A stretch of DNA of 64,000 nucleotides. It comes from Anaerolinea sp. Its GTDB lineage: Bacteria > Chloroflexota > Limnocylindria > Limnocylindrales > CSP1-4. The notes under the pieces are model-generated. The model had not been told where the DNA came from, did not search any database, and worked only from the letters and a program-made list of their open reading frames with translations. Shown piece after piece: positions 18,629-27,364 of this stretch (within the stretch, counting starts at the first letter, position 1; every line of letters starts with the position of its first letter). A program made the translations under genes and the position numbers. The DNA lies in the NCBI GenBank assembly GCA_013822395.1, contig PNKK01000012.1, positions 1 through 64,000 of the forward strand. The letters are read 5' to 3'.

Positions 18629-20097
18629 CCGACGTCCACGCACCCACCCGGATCGTCTTCGGCACGGACGGCTGGCGCGCCCGGATCGCCGAGGATTTCA
18701 CGTTCGAGAACGTCCGTCGCTGCGCGGACGGCGTCGCGCGCTACGTCGTCGCCCGCGGGGAGCAGGCGAGGGGCGTCGTCGTTGCGTATGACCGGCGGTT
18801 CGCATCGGAGCACTTTGCCGCCGCCGCCGCCGAGGTCCTTCTGGCCAACGACATCCGGGTGATCTTCGCCGACCAGGCCGTGCCGACGCAGATGAGCTCC
18901 TACGAGGTGGTTGAGCGGGGAGCGTCGGCGGGCGTCGTCATCACCGCCAGCCACAACCCGTGGACGGACAACGGCTTCAAGGTGAAGTCGCCGACCGGCT
19001 CCGCGGCGGGTCCGGCGATGCTCAAGGTCATCGAGGCCGGGATCGCCGAGAACGGCGGGACGGAGATCGCCCGCCGGCCGTTCGCCGAGGCGGAGGCGGC
19101 CGGAGAGGTCGAGCGGTTCGACCCGTACGAGGGCTACGAGCGTTTCCTCCGGCGGACGCTGGACCTCGATGCGCTCAGGGCAGCCGACGCCCACGTCCTG
19201 GTGGAGCCGATGTGGGGGGCCGGTGCCGGCTGGCTCAGCCGGCTCCTCGCCGGCGGCCGGATTCGCGTGACCGAGATCCATCAGGAGCGGAACCCGTACT
19301 TCGGCGGCGTCAACCCGGAGCCCATCCGCCCGAACGTCGACGAGTCGCTCGGGATCCTCGCCGCGGGCGGGTACGACATGGGCCTGCTCCTCGACGGCGA
19401 CGCGGACCGCGCGGGCGCGGCCGACGAGCGTGGCACGTTCATCCATCAGCTCGAGGTGACCGGTCTCCTCATGTACTACCTCGCGGAGCACCGCGGGCTG
19501 CGCGACCCGGTGGTCGTCTCGGTGAATAACACCTCGATGGCGGGCCGCCTCGGGAAGCTGTACGGGATCGAGGTCCACGAGACGCCGGTCGGATTCAAGT
19601 ACATCGGCCCGAAGATGATCGAGACCGGCGCCATGATGGGCGGCGAGGAGTCCGGCGGCTTCGGGTTCGGGATGCATCTGCCGGAGCGCGACGGGATCTA
19701 CGCGGACCTGCTCCTTCTTGACCTCTTCCTTCGCGAGCGCGAGCGAGGTCGCTGGCCGGTGTCGCGGATTCTTGAGGCTTTCCACGAGATCGCCGGCCCG
19801 TCCTTCTACCGCCGTGTCGACATCCACTTCCAGCGAGCCGAGTACGACCGCGTGAAGCGCCACGTGCTCGTGGACCTGCTCGAGAAGGCGCCCACGTCGC
19901 TGGCCGGCCAGGACGTGACCGGGACCCAGCCGCTCGCGACGAACGACGGCTTCAAGTTCCTCGTCGCCGACGGCAGCTGGCTGCTCGTCCGGGCGTCGGG
20001 GACCGAACCGCTCATCCGCGTCTACACGGAGGCGACTTCGCCGGACGTCCGCGAGGCGATCATCGCCTCCGGCGAGCAGCTGGTTCGAGGCGGATGA
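18625..20097 (+). CDS. Phosphoglucomutase/phosphomannomutase
   Basis: 490-aa alpha-D-phosphohexomutase. It carries the phosphoserine loop TASHNP (Ser109), the metal loop DGDADRAG, the sugar-binding GEESGGFG, and the phosphate-binding RASGTEP near the C-terminus. Position in the operon between manC and a mannose-isomerase-like cupin argues for mannose-6-phosphate to mannose-1-phosphate conversion, but the sequence alone does not exclude glucose specificity. GTG start 18625 overlaps the preceding stop. Confidence 0.93.
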   Translation: MTDVHAPTRIVFGTDGWRARIAEDFTFENVRRCADGVARYVVARGEQARGVVVAYDRRFASEHFAAAAAEVLLANDIRVIFADQAVPTQMSSYEVVERGASAGVVITASHNPWTDNGFKVKSPTGSAAGPAMLKVIEAGIAENGGTEIARRPFAEAEAAGEVERFDPYEGYERFLRRTLDLDALRAADAHVLVEPMWGAGAGWLSRLLAGGRIRVTEIHQERNPYFGGVNPEPIRPNVDESLGILAAGGYDMGLLLDGDADRAGAADERGTFIHQLEVTGLLMYYLAEHRGLRDPVVVSVNNTSMAGRLGKLYGIEVHETPVGFKYIGPKMIETGAMMGGEESGGFGFGMHLPERDGIYADLLLLDLFLRERERGRWPVSRILEAFHEIAGPSFYRRVDIHFQRAEYDRVKRHVLVDLLEKAPTSLAGQDVTGTQPLATNDGFKFLVADGSWLLVRASGTEPLIRVYTEATSPDVREAIIASGEQLVRGG

Positions 20098-20522
20098 CGG
20101 AGCGCCGTGCGCCGAGTGACGGTCGGCAACCAGGCGTTGCCGGCGGCCCCGTCGATGCGACGCCGCCCCGGCGCGTGGACAAGCCGTGGGGCCACGAATT
20201 GATCTGGGCGCAGACCGATCGCTACGTCGGGAAGCTCCTGGTCATCGAGACCGGCAAGCGCCTCTCGCTCCAGTACCACGAGGTGAAGGACGAGTGGATC
20301 CGGGTCCTCTCGGGCCGCCTCCGACTCGTCCTCGAGACCGCCGACGGCGAGCTCTCCGAGCGGGTCCTCGAGCCGGGCGAGGGAGTCCACATCGCGCCCG
20401 GGCGACGCCACCGGTTTGAGGCCGTGGAGCGAGCCGAGCTGGTCGAGGTCTCCACGCCGGAGCTCGCCGACGTCGTTCGCCTGGCGGACGACTTCGGTCG
20501 TGAAGGCACGTCAGCTCCGTGA
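20094..20522 (+). CDS. Cupin, type II mannose-6-phosphate isomerase-like
   Basis: 142 aa with the single cupin typical of the isomerase half of bifunctional ManC/PMI proteins: VDKPWGHELIWAQTD, LSLQYHEVKDEWIRVLSGRLRL, and PGEGVHIAPGRRHRFEAVE with metal-binding His/Glu positions. The likely role is fructose-6-phosphate/mannose-6-phosphate isomerisation, supplying the two upstream enzymes. It overlaps the previous gene by 4 bp (ATGA). Confidence 0.88.
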   Translation: MTERRAPSDGRQPGVAGGPVDATPPRRVDKPWGHELIWAQTDRYVGKLLVIETGKRLSLQYHEVKDEWIRVLSGRLRLVLETADGELSERVLEPGEGVHIAPGRRHRFEAVERAELVEVSTPELADVVRLADDFGREGTSAP

Positions 20523-20690
20523 GTGTCGCCGGCACGAGCCGGATCACCGGCGACCTCCCTGACGATTGGCGGGTGCCGGATGCGGCCGACGGGTGGTAGG
20601 CTTCGCGGGCGACCGCCTCGCCCGGTCGGTGGTGCAGGATCGGACGGCGGCTCGCGAACTGCCCCTGCGGGGGCCGGAGGGTCTGGCCAG

Positions 20691-20969
20691 ATGCACAGCT
20701 CCCTGATCGGCAAGGTCGAGAAGGCGAATCGCTACGCTCGTGAGCTCGATCGAATCTCGATCGACCGCGTCTCGCTCACGTTCCGCGGCGACAACGACAC
20801 GCACCACGTCAGTCTCGACGCCGGTCAGTGGCACTGCACCTGCCACTATTTTGAGAGTTGGGGCGCCTGCGTCCACCTCCTGGCCCTCCAGAAAGTCTTC
20901 GGGGTCATGCTCCCCGAGGATGCCCAGGTATCGATCTTCGGCCAGGCGTCGGCGGTCCCCACCGCCTGA
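20691..20969 (+). CDS. Small SWIM-type zinc-finger protein
   Basis: 92-aa protein whose only recognisable motif is a SWIM-like zinc finger, C-x-C-x8-C-x-H (Cys49, Cys51, Cys60, His62), in QWHCTCHYFESWGACVH. SWIM modules bind DNA or protein, but here no other domain accompanies it. The ATG at 20691 follows GGAGG at 20676-20680; the frame is open further upstream but that part is low-complexity. It stands alone, before a bidirectional hairpin. Confidence 0.75.
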   Translation: MHSSLIGKVEKANRYARELDRISIDRVSLTFRGDNDTHHVSLDAGQWHCTCHYFESWGACVHLLALQKVFGVMLPEDAQVSIFGQASAVPTA

Positions 20970-21010
20970 GCGGGGTCGGGCCGAGTGCCTGGCCCGTCTG
21001 GCAGCTGATC

Positions 21011-21041
21011 GGGCGGCCCACCCCACCGAGGCGGGCCGCCC
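21011..21041. terminator. Bidirectional terminator-like hairpin
   Basis: Perfect 9-bp inverted repeat GGGCGGCCC / GGGCCGCCC around a 13-nt loop, placed between the ends of two convergent genes (SWIM protein and lipoprotein). There is no strong T-run on either strand, as is usual in GC-rich genomes. Confidence 0.65.
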
Positions 21042-21061
21042 TACCCGGTCACGGCGTCGGG

Positions 21062-21748
21062 TCATGGCGCCACCGAGACGCTCCAGTACGTGACGCCGCT
21101 GCCGCGGCCGTCCGCCCGCGAGAGCATGGCCGCCATGACCCAGCAGCCGGCCGGGAGCGGTTCCAGACGGATCAAGTCGATCGGCGGAAGATCGTTCTCG
21201 CGATAGCCATGTCCGATGAGCTCGAGCCCGGCCCGGTCGTTCGCGTCGGCGAGCGAGACGGACCACCCGCCGATCGCTGAGCCGTCCCCGAACCCGATCG
21301 TCACGGGCTCGCCCGGGGGAATCGAAACCGTTCGCCCGGCTGCAAACGGAAGCCACGGGCTGTCGCTCCCACTACCGTCAAAGGTGAAGCTGCCAAGGAC
21401 ACCGGGCGTTCCAGTGGTCCCGAGGAACCTGAGGAGCCCGGTGATCCGAGGATCGTCGGTCGGCCTCGGGGTTGCGATCGGGCGCGGGCCGTCGCACGGC
21501 GACGGTGGCTCGGGCGTCGGCGATGGCTCGGGCGTCGGGGTGGGCTCCGGGGCTGGTGGCGCCGTGACTCCCGTCGCGATGTCGCTCGGCGGTGGCGCCT
21601 CCGGCGATGCCCCGGATCCGCCGCCGCAACCGGCGACGGCGAACCAGAGGACGATGACGACGGTCGTCAGGATGGGGCCTCCGGGCCCGGCGATCCTGTC
21701 TGGGCGCCGGGTCCGGAGGCTGCGCTGATCCGTTCTGTTCACGTCCAT
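21062..21748 (-). CDS. Predicted lipoprotein
   Basis: 228 aa. A signal segment TTVVIVLWFAVAGC ends in a lipobox (AVAGC, Cys about 41), followed by a Pro/Thr/Glu linker (PEPTPTPEPSPTPEP) and a compact beta-rich domain of about 130 residues ending in GVTYWSVSVAP. No family is recognised. It lies downstream of two other exported-protein genes on the same strand, separated by 28 bp, and probably shares their transcript. Confidence 0.8.
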   Translation of the reverse strand: MDVNRTDQRSLRTRRPDRIAGPGGPILTTVVIVLWFAVAGCGGGSGASPEAPPPSDIATGVTAPPAPEPTPTPEPSPTPEPPSPCDGPRPIATPRPTDDPRITGLLRFLGTTGTPGVLGSFTFDGSGSDSPWLPFAAGRTVSIPPGEPVTIGFGDGSAIGGWSVSLADANDRAGLELIGHGYRENDLPPIDLIRLEPLPAGCWVMAAMLSRADGRGSGVTYWSVSVAP

Positions 21749-21776
21749 ATATCACTCTTGGACAGGTGCGGCACGG

Positions 21777-22775
21777 TCAGCGACTCACCGTCACCTTGAT
21801 CACGGTGGAGGCCGATCCGATCAGGCCCTCGTTCGTCGGCGTGAGGAACCTGGAGCGCCACTCGTACGTTGCGGTTGGAGTGATCGTCGTCGCGTAGCTG
21901 CCGGGGATCGTGGAGCTCGGCGTCATCGTCGCGATCGTGGCCCAGGTGGCGGACCCGGGGGTGCGCCGCTCGAGGAGCACCGGTCGGGCAGAGATCGCGT
22001 CGCCGGCGAGCGCTCGGTTGACGGAGAGATTCGCGGCCCGGAGCGTGGCTGTGAAGCGAACCGAGCCTCCGGCCGCGATGGTCGTTGCACTGGCGGTGAG
22101 CGTCGTTGTCGTCGTGATCGCCAGGCAGGTGCTGAACGGAAAGGCCGCCCCGATGCGTTCGTATTCGAGCTGAAGACGGGCAACGTCGCACCGCCCGTAG
22201 GCATGGGCGTTCCAGCCGGCGGCCGGGTAGGCACGGGCCTTTTCCTGGACGACCGCGTCGAGGTAGTCGGTGTCACCCGTGAGGTTCCCGTGGTGGTTGA
22301 GGATCTGGACGTGGCCGAATTCGTCCAACGCGACGTTCTCGATGTCGAAGCAGCCGTTGGCGATGGTCGTCAGGCCCTGACACCAGCGGAGCTTGCCCCA
22401 GTCAAACGCATAGTTCTGTGCCCGGAACCACATCTTGAAGCTCGTGGGGGCGCCCGCTCGCGAGAAGCAGGCGATGCCAATGGCCGAGCATCCCGTCGGC
22501 TCGCCGTAGGCGATCTGGCTGGTCGGGTTCGCCCCGCGCAGGAACCGCGCCGAGCGCGAGGCGCGCGACACGTTGGAATCAGCGGCCCCCGCGTCGATCG
22601 GGCCCGTCGCCCAGGCGGGCGGGACCTGGTCCTTCTTCCATTCGTACGAGACGACCTGGTCCTGCGCCCAGAGGGTCCCGCCGACCATCGGGTCCGGCGC
22701 GCGTGCCGCGACCGGGACCACGGAGGCGGCAAGGATGGCGACGGCGACGATCGCCGGAAGCAGGCGACGAGTCAT
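21777..22775 (-). CDS. Exported protein with degenerate matrixin-like zinc motif and Ig-like domain
   Basis: 332 aa. A signal peptide (MTRRLLPAIVAVAILAASVVPVAA) is followed by a domain of about 190 residues containing NVALDEFGHVQILNHHGN and DYLDAVVQ. This looks like the H-E-x-x-H-x5-H zinc site of secreted metallopeptidases with the first His replaced by Asp. The C-terminal 100 residues (LTASATTIAAGGSVRFTATL) resemble a bacterial Ig-like repeat. Cysteine pairs in the first domain suggest disulfides. It overlaps the upstream gene by 4 bp (ATGA). Peptidase activity is doubtful without the first His. Confidence 0.72.
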   Translation of the reverse strand: MTRRLLPAIVAVAILAASVVPVAARAPDPMVGGTLWAQDQVVSYEWKKDQVPPAWATGPIDAGAADSNVSRASRSARFLRGANPTSQIAYGEPTGCSAIGIACFSRAGAPTSFKMWFRAQNYAFDWGKLRWCQGLTTIANGCFDIENVALDEFGHVQILNHHGNLTGDTDYLDAVVQEKARAYPAAGWNAHAYGRCDVARLQLEYERIGAAFPFSTCLAITTTTTLTASATTIAAGGSVRFTATLRAANLSVNRALAGDAISARPVLLERRTPGSATWATIATMTPSSTIPGSYATTITPTATYEWRSRFLTPTNEGLIGSASTVIKVTVSR

Positions 22776-23923
22776 GGCAGCACCTCTCGATCCGGCGAGG
22801 TGGAGACGGCGGCGGAGCCGTCCAGGGGCAGGAGCACCGGTACACGCCCGGCATTGCCGATCGCGACGCCCGCCCCGGCGATCTCGAGGCCGGCGACCGC
22901 GCCGGCTCCGCCCGACAGCGGGACGGCGTCCGCGCCGCCTGGGCCGAGCGACCGGGCCGCACCGGACCGCACATCGATCGCCGCGAGCTCGCGATCGTTG
23001 CCTCGTCCGGCTCGCACGACAACGACCTGCCGGCCGTCCGCGGTGAGCGCCGCGCCGGTGGCGTCGAGGGCGAGCGTGCGGTTCGATCCGTCGATGAAGC
23101 TCCAGGCGAGGACGGGGCAGGGGAGGCCGTGGCAGGCCGCCCAGGTGACGAGCTGTTGGTCCGAGAATCCGACGATGGACCCCTGTCCCTCGGCGGCGAG
23201 GACGGCGAGGTCGCCGGTCACGAGATCCGCGATGCGCGTGACGCACGCGTCCGGGTTGCACGACTGGACGGCGAGCTGTCGTCCGGTCGCGTCGAGGCGA
23301 AGGTCGGTGGCCCACACTCGATCCATGCCCGCGGCCTCCCGGAGAGCGTCCGGCAGCGGCTCGAGGACACGCTCGGCGATCCGGCCGTCCGCTCCTACCC
23401 GCCAGACGCCGAGGTCACGGCGCGACCCGGGCTCGAGCAGGTGGGCGAGAACGCCGTCGCCGGTGGGATCCGCCACGGCACGCCGGGCGATCCGGCCCTC
23501 GAGGTCGATCTCCGTGGCACAGCCCTGGATCGCGTCGACGATCCTGACCACCGATCCCGTTTCGCCGGTGTCTGCCTCCGACGCGACGACGACGCGCCCG
23601 GCGATCGGTCCGGTCACAGTGCTCGCGGCCGGTAGGGCAAGCGCGGCGTCACGAACCCCGGGCGCCCCGACTCGGAGCGTCCAGCCGCCCAGCGAGCCGG
23701 CGGCATCGAGCGAGGGCTCGGTCTGCCACCAGGCTCCCGGGACCGCGACCGGCCCGCCGTCCGGCGCGCTCGTGGCGGCTGGCAGACAGGCCGCGATCAA
23801 CCGGGGCGGGAGGAGCGGCGTGGCGCCCGCGCGGAGAGGAATCCGCCCGGACAGCACGGGAACGGCGGCGACGGCGATGAGCAACGGCGGGCCCAGGAGC
23901 ACGATCCAGCGACGCCTCGACAT
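22772..23923 (-). CDS. Membrane-anchored or exported protein, possible beta-propeller
   Basis: 383 aa. The N-terminus MSRRRWIVLLGPPLLIAVAAVPVL is a signal anchor. The rest shows repeated short beta-strands with blade-like endings (DLRLDATGRQLAVQSC, LALDATGAALTADGRQVVVV), as in PQQ/WD-like propellers, and several Cys pairs. No catalytic motif is visible. ATG 23923 follows GGAGGTACTGCTC. It is the first gene of a three-gene minus-strand unit with the degenerate metallopeptidase and the lipoprotein. Confidence 0.7.
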   Translation of the reverse strand: MSRRRWIVLLGPPLLIAVAAVPVLSGRIPLRAGATPLLPPRLIAACLPAATSAPDGGPVAVPGAWWQTEPSLDAAGSLGGWTLRVGAPGVRDAALALPAASTVTGPIAGRVVVASEADTGETGSVVRIVDAIQGCATEIDLEGRIARRAVADPTGDGVLAHLLEPGSRRDLGVWRVGADGRIAERVLEPLPDALREAAGMDRVWATDLRLDATGRQLAVQSCNPDACVTRIADLVTGDLAVLAAEGQGSIVGFSDQQLVTWAACHGLPCPVLAWSFIDGSNRTLALDATGAALTADGRQVVVVRAGRGNDRELAAIDVRSGAARSLGPGGADAVPLSGGAGAVAGLEIAGAGVAIGNAGRVPVLLPLDGSAAVSTSPDREVLP

Positions 23924-24004
23924 GAGCAGTACCTCCTCCGGCGGGCGGCGGGAGGAGGGCGGAGACCCGCAGTCTCGCAGGCGTCGCTCACCTGCGGCTT
24001 ATCC

Positions 24005-24140
24005 CGGGTGATACCCTTCCGGTGTTCGATCCCGAACAACGCCGCGTTGTCGCGAAGCCGGTGCAATTCCGGCACAGTCCCGCTACGGTGAACCGTCGCC
24101 CAGCGACGGAAGTCCGGTCGCCGACCCGCGGTGGATGCAA
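24005..24140 (+). ncRNA. Cobalamin riboswitch
   Basis: Leader with the conserved core of the adenosylcobalamin riboswitch: GCGAAGCCGGTGCAATTCC, then GGCACAGTCCCGCTACGGTGA (compare the usual GTCCCGCCACTGTGA), then a variable stem and GGAAGTCCGGTCGCCGACCC, the counterpart of the B12-box region. It lies about 115 bp before btuF, so it should control the whole B12 transport operon. The boundaries are approximate. Confidence 0.88.
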
Positions 24141-24254
24141 GACCTTCGAGAGAGAGGCAGGCACCGCGATGCACCCGACCGATTGACCGCAGCCGTCCCC
24201 GTCGTTCCCGGGACCGCCCTCGGTCCCCAATCCCCTCGGTCGGAGACCCCACCC

Positions 24255-25289
24255 ATGGCTGCGCCATTCCGCAAGCGCGCGCGTCGCGCGCTTTCCCCCA
24301 CCCGTTCCCCGTTCCTCGCCGCCCTGCTCGTCCCGCTCCTCGCGGTCCTTGCCGCATGCGGCACGTCGGCCGTCGTCCCGACGGTGCCGCCCAATGCCAC
24401 CGCCTCCACCGTCCCCGCCGCGACGGCCACCCCTCCCGCGCCCACCGCGACCCCGGCGCCCACCTTCCCGCTGACCCTCACCGACGATGAGGGTACGGCG
24501 GTCGCGATCCCATCGGAGCCGCAGAAGATCGTCTCGCTTACCCCGGCCGGCACCGAGACGCTCTTCGCGATCGGGGCCGGGGACCGCGTCGTCGCGAAGG
24601 TCGAGGACATCGCCGCGTATCCGCCCGAGGCGGACGGCCTCCCGGTCGTCGCCACGTTCCAGGGCGTCGATGTCGAGAAGGTGGTCGCCCTCGAGGCGGA
24701 CCTGGTGATCGCGGGTGGCAACTTCTTCACGCCGCCGGACGCGATCGCCCAGATCCGCGGTCTGGGCATTCCCGTCGTCGTCCTCTACGCCGAGAGCGTC
24801 GAGGAGGCACTCGCCGGTATCCTGCTCGTGGGCGTCGCCGTCGGGGCATCCGACGCCGCGGCGGATCTCGTCGCCGCGATGCGCGCCGACTTCGACCAGC
24901 TCGCCGCGGCGACCGCCGGGCTCGCGAAGCCGAAGACGTTCTACGAGATCGACGCGACGTCGAAGATCTACACGGTGCCCGCGGGTTCCCTCTACGCCGA
25001 GATGCTGGTGCTTGCCGGCGCGGACCCGATCACGACCGACGACAGCTACGAGATCTCGCTCGAGGAGCTCATCGCCGCCGATCCCGAGGTGATCCTCCTT
25101 GGCGACGACGCGGGTTACACCACGGCGGCCGACGTGGCCGCCCGGCCGGGTTGGAGCGACATCCGGGCCGTGCGCGACGGGAAGGTTCTGCCGGTCGCCG
25201 ACTACGTCCTCGTCACCCGTCCCGGGCCACGGCTCGCCGATGGGCTCCGGGCACTCATCCGGGCCCTCCATCCCGAGGCTCTCGGCTGA
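24255..25289 (+). CDS. btuF: Cobalamin ABC transporter substrate-binding lipoprotein
   Basis: 344 aa. The lipoprotein signal FLAALLVPLLAVLAAC has its lipobox Cys at about residue 35. A Thr/Pro/Ala linker follows, then a BtuF/FhuD-type periplasmic-binding fold (LTDDEGTAVAIP, KIVSLTPAGTETLFAIGAGDRVV, VVALEADLVIAGG). The ATG at 24255 fits the signal peptide; earlier starts would put it inside the leader RNA. The cobalamin riboswitch upstream and btuC/btuD downstream identify the ligand as a corrinoid. Confidence 0.92.
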   Translation: MAAPFRKRARRALSPTRSPFLAALLVPLLAVLAACGTSAVVPTVPPNATASTVPAATATPPAPTATPAPTFPLTLTDDEGTAVAIPSEPQKIVSLTPAGTETLFAIGAGDRVVAKVEDIAAYPPEADGLPVVATFQGVDVEKVVALEADLVIAGGNFFTPPDAIAQIRGLGIPVVVLYAESVEEALAGILLVGVAVGASDAAADLVAAMRADFDQLAAATAGLAKPKTFYEIDATSKIYTVPAGSLYAEMLVLAGADPITTDDSYEISLEELIAADPEVILLGDDAGYTTAADVAARPGWSDIRAVRDGKVLPVADYVLVTRPGPRLADGLRALIRALHPEALG

Positions 25290-25291
25290 CC

Positions 25292-26371
25292 GTGTCGCCC
25301 CGCTCGGCGATCCTCGCGGCGCGCGCCGGCTCGGGCCGCCGGGCCGACCTGGCCCGGCGGCCGGTCGCGGTCGCGGCCGTCGGGCTGGTCCTGCTCGCCG
25401 TCGCGCTCGTGGCGGGGATCGCCGCCGGGACGGTCGCGATCCCGCCTGGCGACACGATCGGAATCCTGGGCCGCCGCCTGCTCGGGCTGGACATCGCCCC
25501 CACCTGGGCGGCCGCCGCCGAGACGATCGTGATCGATCTCCGGCTGCCCCGCGTCCTCACCGCGATGGTCGTCGGCGGGGGTCTGGCCGTTGCCGGCGCG
25601 GCGTTCCAGGGGCTCCTCCGGAACCCGCTCGCGGACCCGTACGTGCTCGGCACCGCGTCCGGGGCCGCGCTCGGGGCGGCCCTCGCGGTCCTGATCCCCG
25701 TCCGGGTGCTCGTCCTCGAGTTCGGGCTGCTCCACGGCCTCGCGTTCGTGGGGGCGCTCGGTGCCGTCCTCGCCGTCTACAGGCTGTCGCGGGTCGGCGC
25801 GAACTCGCCGATGACGAGCCTTCTCCTGACGGGGTACGCGGTGAGCTCGCTGCTCGCCGCCGGCCTGGCGATGGCGATGTACCTGTCCGGGGCGGGGCTG
25901 CGCCAGATCTTCGCGTACCTCCTCGGCGGGTTCGACGCATCGTCGTGGGGCCGGCTCGCCGTGGCTGCACTGCTCATCGTGCTGGCGTCGCTCGGGATCC
26001 TGCTCCGGGCGCGGTCGCTCAACGGGATGCTCCTCGGCGAGGAGGCCGCAACGCACCTCGGCGTCGACGTCCGTCGCGAGCGGGCCATCCTTCTGGCCCT
26101 CGCGTCGCTGGCCACGGCGGCGGCGGTGGCGGTCTCGGGCCTGATCGGGTTCGTTGGACTCGTCGCGCCGCACGTCATCCGGCTCATCGTCGGCCCGAAC
26201 GCGCGGCTGGTCCTCCCACTCGCCGCGCTCCTCGGGGCGAGCCTGATGGTGGGCGCCGACCTCGCGGCGCGGCTCCTGGGCGAGATCCCGGTGGGGGTCG
26301 TCACCGCGATGATCGGGGCGCCCTTCTTCCTCGCGCTGCTCCGCCGCACGCGGACGGGATACGAGCTGTGA
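25292..26371 (+). CDS. btuC: Cobalamin ABC transporter permease
   Basis: 359-aa FecCD/BtuC-type permease with about ten membrane helices. Typical segments are LRLPRVLTAMVVGGGLAVAGAAFQGLLRNPLADPYVLG, near residue 90, and the C-terminal GFVGLVAPHVIRLIVG. The GTG at 25292 lies 3 bp after the btuF stop. The frame is open further upstream, but that part only mirrors btuF. Confidence 0.94.
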   Translation: MSPRSAILAARAGSGRRADLARRPVAVAAVGLVLLAVALVAGIAAGTVAIPPGDTIGILGRRLLGLDIAPTWAAAAETIVIDLRLPRVLTAMVVGGGLAVAGAAFQGLLRNPLADPYVLGTASGAALGAALAVLIPVRVLVLEFGLLHGLAFVGALGAVLAVYRLSRVGANSPMTSLLLTGYAVSSLLAAGLAMAMYLSGAGLRQIFAYLLGGFDASSWGRLAVAALLIVLASLGILLRARSLNGMLLGEEAATHLGVDVRRERAILLALASLATAAAVAVSGLIGFVGLVAPHVIRLIVGPNARLVLPLAALLGASLMVGADLAARLLGEIPVGVVTAMIGAPFFLALLRRTRTGYEL

Positions 26372-27108
26372 TCCGGCTCGACGGCGTGACGGTCCTCTAC
26401 CGCGAGCGCGCGGCCCTTCGCGACATCAGCCTGCAGATCGAGGCGGGCGAGCGGGTAGCGATCATCGGACCGAACGGCGCAGGGAAGTCGACGCTCCTGC
26501 GTGTCGTCGCCGGTCTCCTGCGGCCGGTTGCCGGGACGGTCGACCTGGCGGGCTCGCGGATCGACCGGCTGGACAGGCTCGCGATCGCGCGGCGGCTTGC
26601 GGTCGTGCCGCAGCTGCCGACGCTGCCGTTCGCGACGACGGTCGAGGAGGTGGTGGCGCTCGGCCGCCTCCCCCACGAGCACCCGGTCCGCGGCATGCGG
26701 CCGGGGGACCGGGCGGCCGTCGCGGCTGCCGTGGACCGTGTGGGGCTGGGGCATCTCCTCGGTCGGGACGCCCGCGAGCTGTCGCTCGGCGAGCGGCAGC
26801 TGGTCCTCCTTGCAATGGCGGTTGCCCAGCAGGCCCCGGTCCTCGTTCTCGACGAGCCGACGGTCCACCTGGACCTCCGGCACCAGGTCGAGGTCATGGA
26901 GCTCGTGGGCGACCTCAACGCGCGCGACGAGACGACGATCGTGGCCGTCCTCCACGACGTGGGACTCGCCGCCCACTTCTTCCCGCGGCTCGTCCTTCTG
27001 GACAAGGGTCGGATCGTCGCCGACGGGCCACCGGCGGAGGTCCTCGCCCCGGATCGTATCCGCGAGGTCTTCGGGGTGGACCCGGCACTGGTCCGCCTGG
27101 GCGCCTGA
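26368..27108 (+). CDS. btuD: Cobalamin ABC transporter ATPase
   Basis: 246-aa ABC ATPase with Walker A GPNGAGKST (34-42), signature LSLGERQLV, Walker B VLVLDEPTVHLD and the H-loop VLHDVG. It uses a GTG start overlapping the btuC stop (GTGA). It powers import through BtuC. This is the last gene of the riboswitch-controlled operon. Confidence 0.95.
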   Translation: MIRLDGVTVLYRERAALRDISLQIEAGERVAIIGPNGAGKSTLLRVVAGLLRPVAGTVDLAGSRIDRLDRLAIARRLAVVPQLPTLPFATTVEEVVALGRLPHEHPVRGMRPGDRAAVAAAVDRVGLGHLLGRDARELSLGERQLVLLAMAVAQQAPVLVLDEPTVHLDLRHQVEVMELVGDLNARDETTIVAVLHDVGLAAHFFPRLVLLDKGRIVADGPPAEVLAPDRIREVFGVDPALVRLGA

Positions 27109-27364
27109 GGCGGCACGTGGCGAACCGTTCCTCCCGTTGTCCGTCCCACCTTCGTTCGCATGACCGTCGGCGTAGTGCGAAATGACGCTCCCATCGATCG
27201 CTTCATATGACGTCGACGGGCATACGGAGCGAGGGGCGCCGCGAGCGCCGATCCAGTCATACGAACCGGCCACGACCTCAATCGACCCCCCGGGTGCGCC
27301 GGACGCCGCCGGATGCCGCCGGAATGAGCTCGGCCCACCGGTCCGCTCGTGCTACGCTCGGGCC

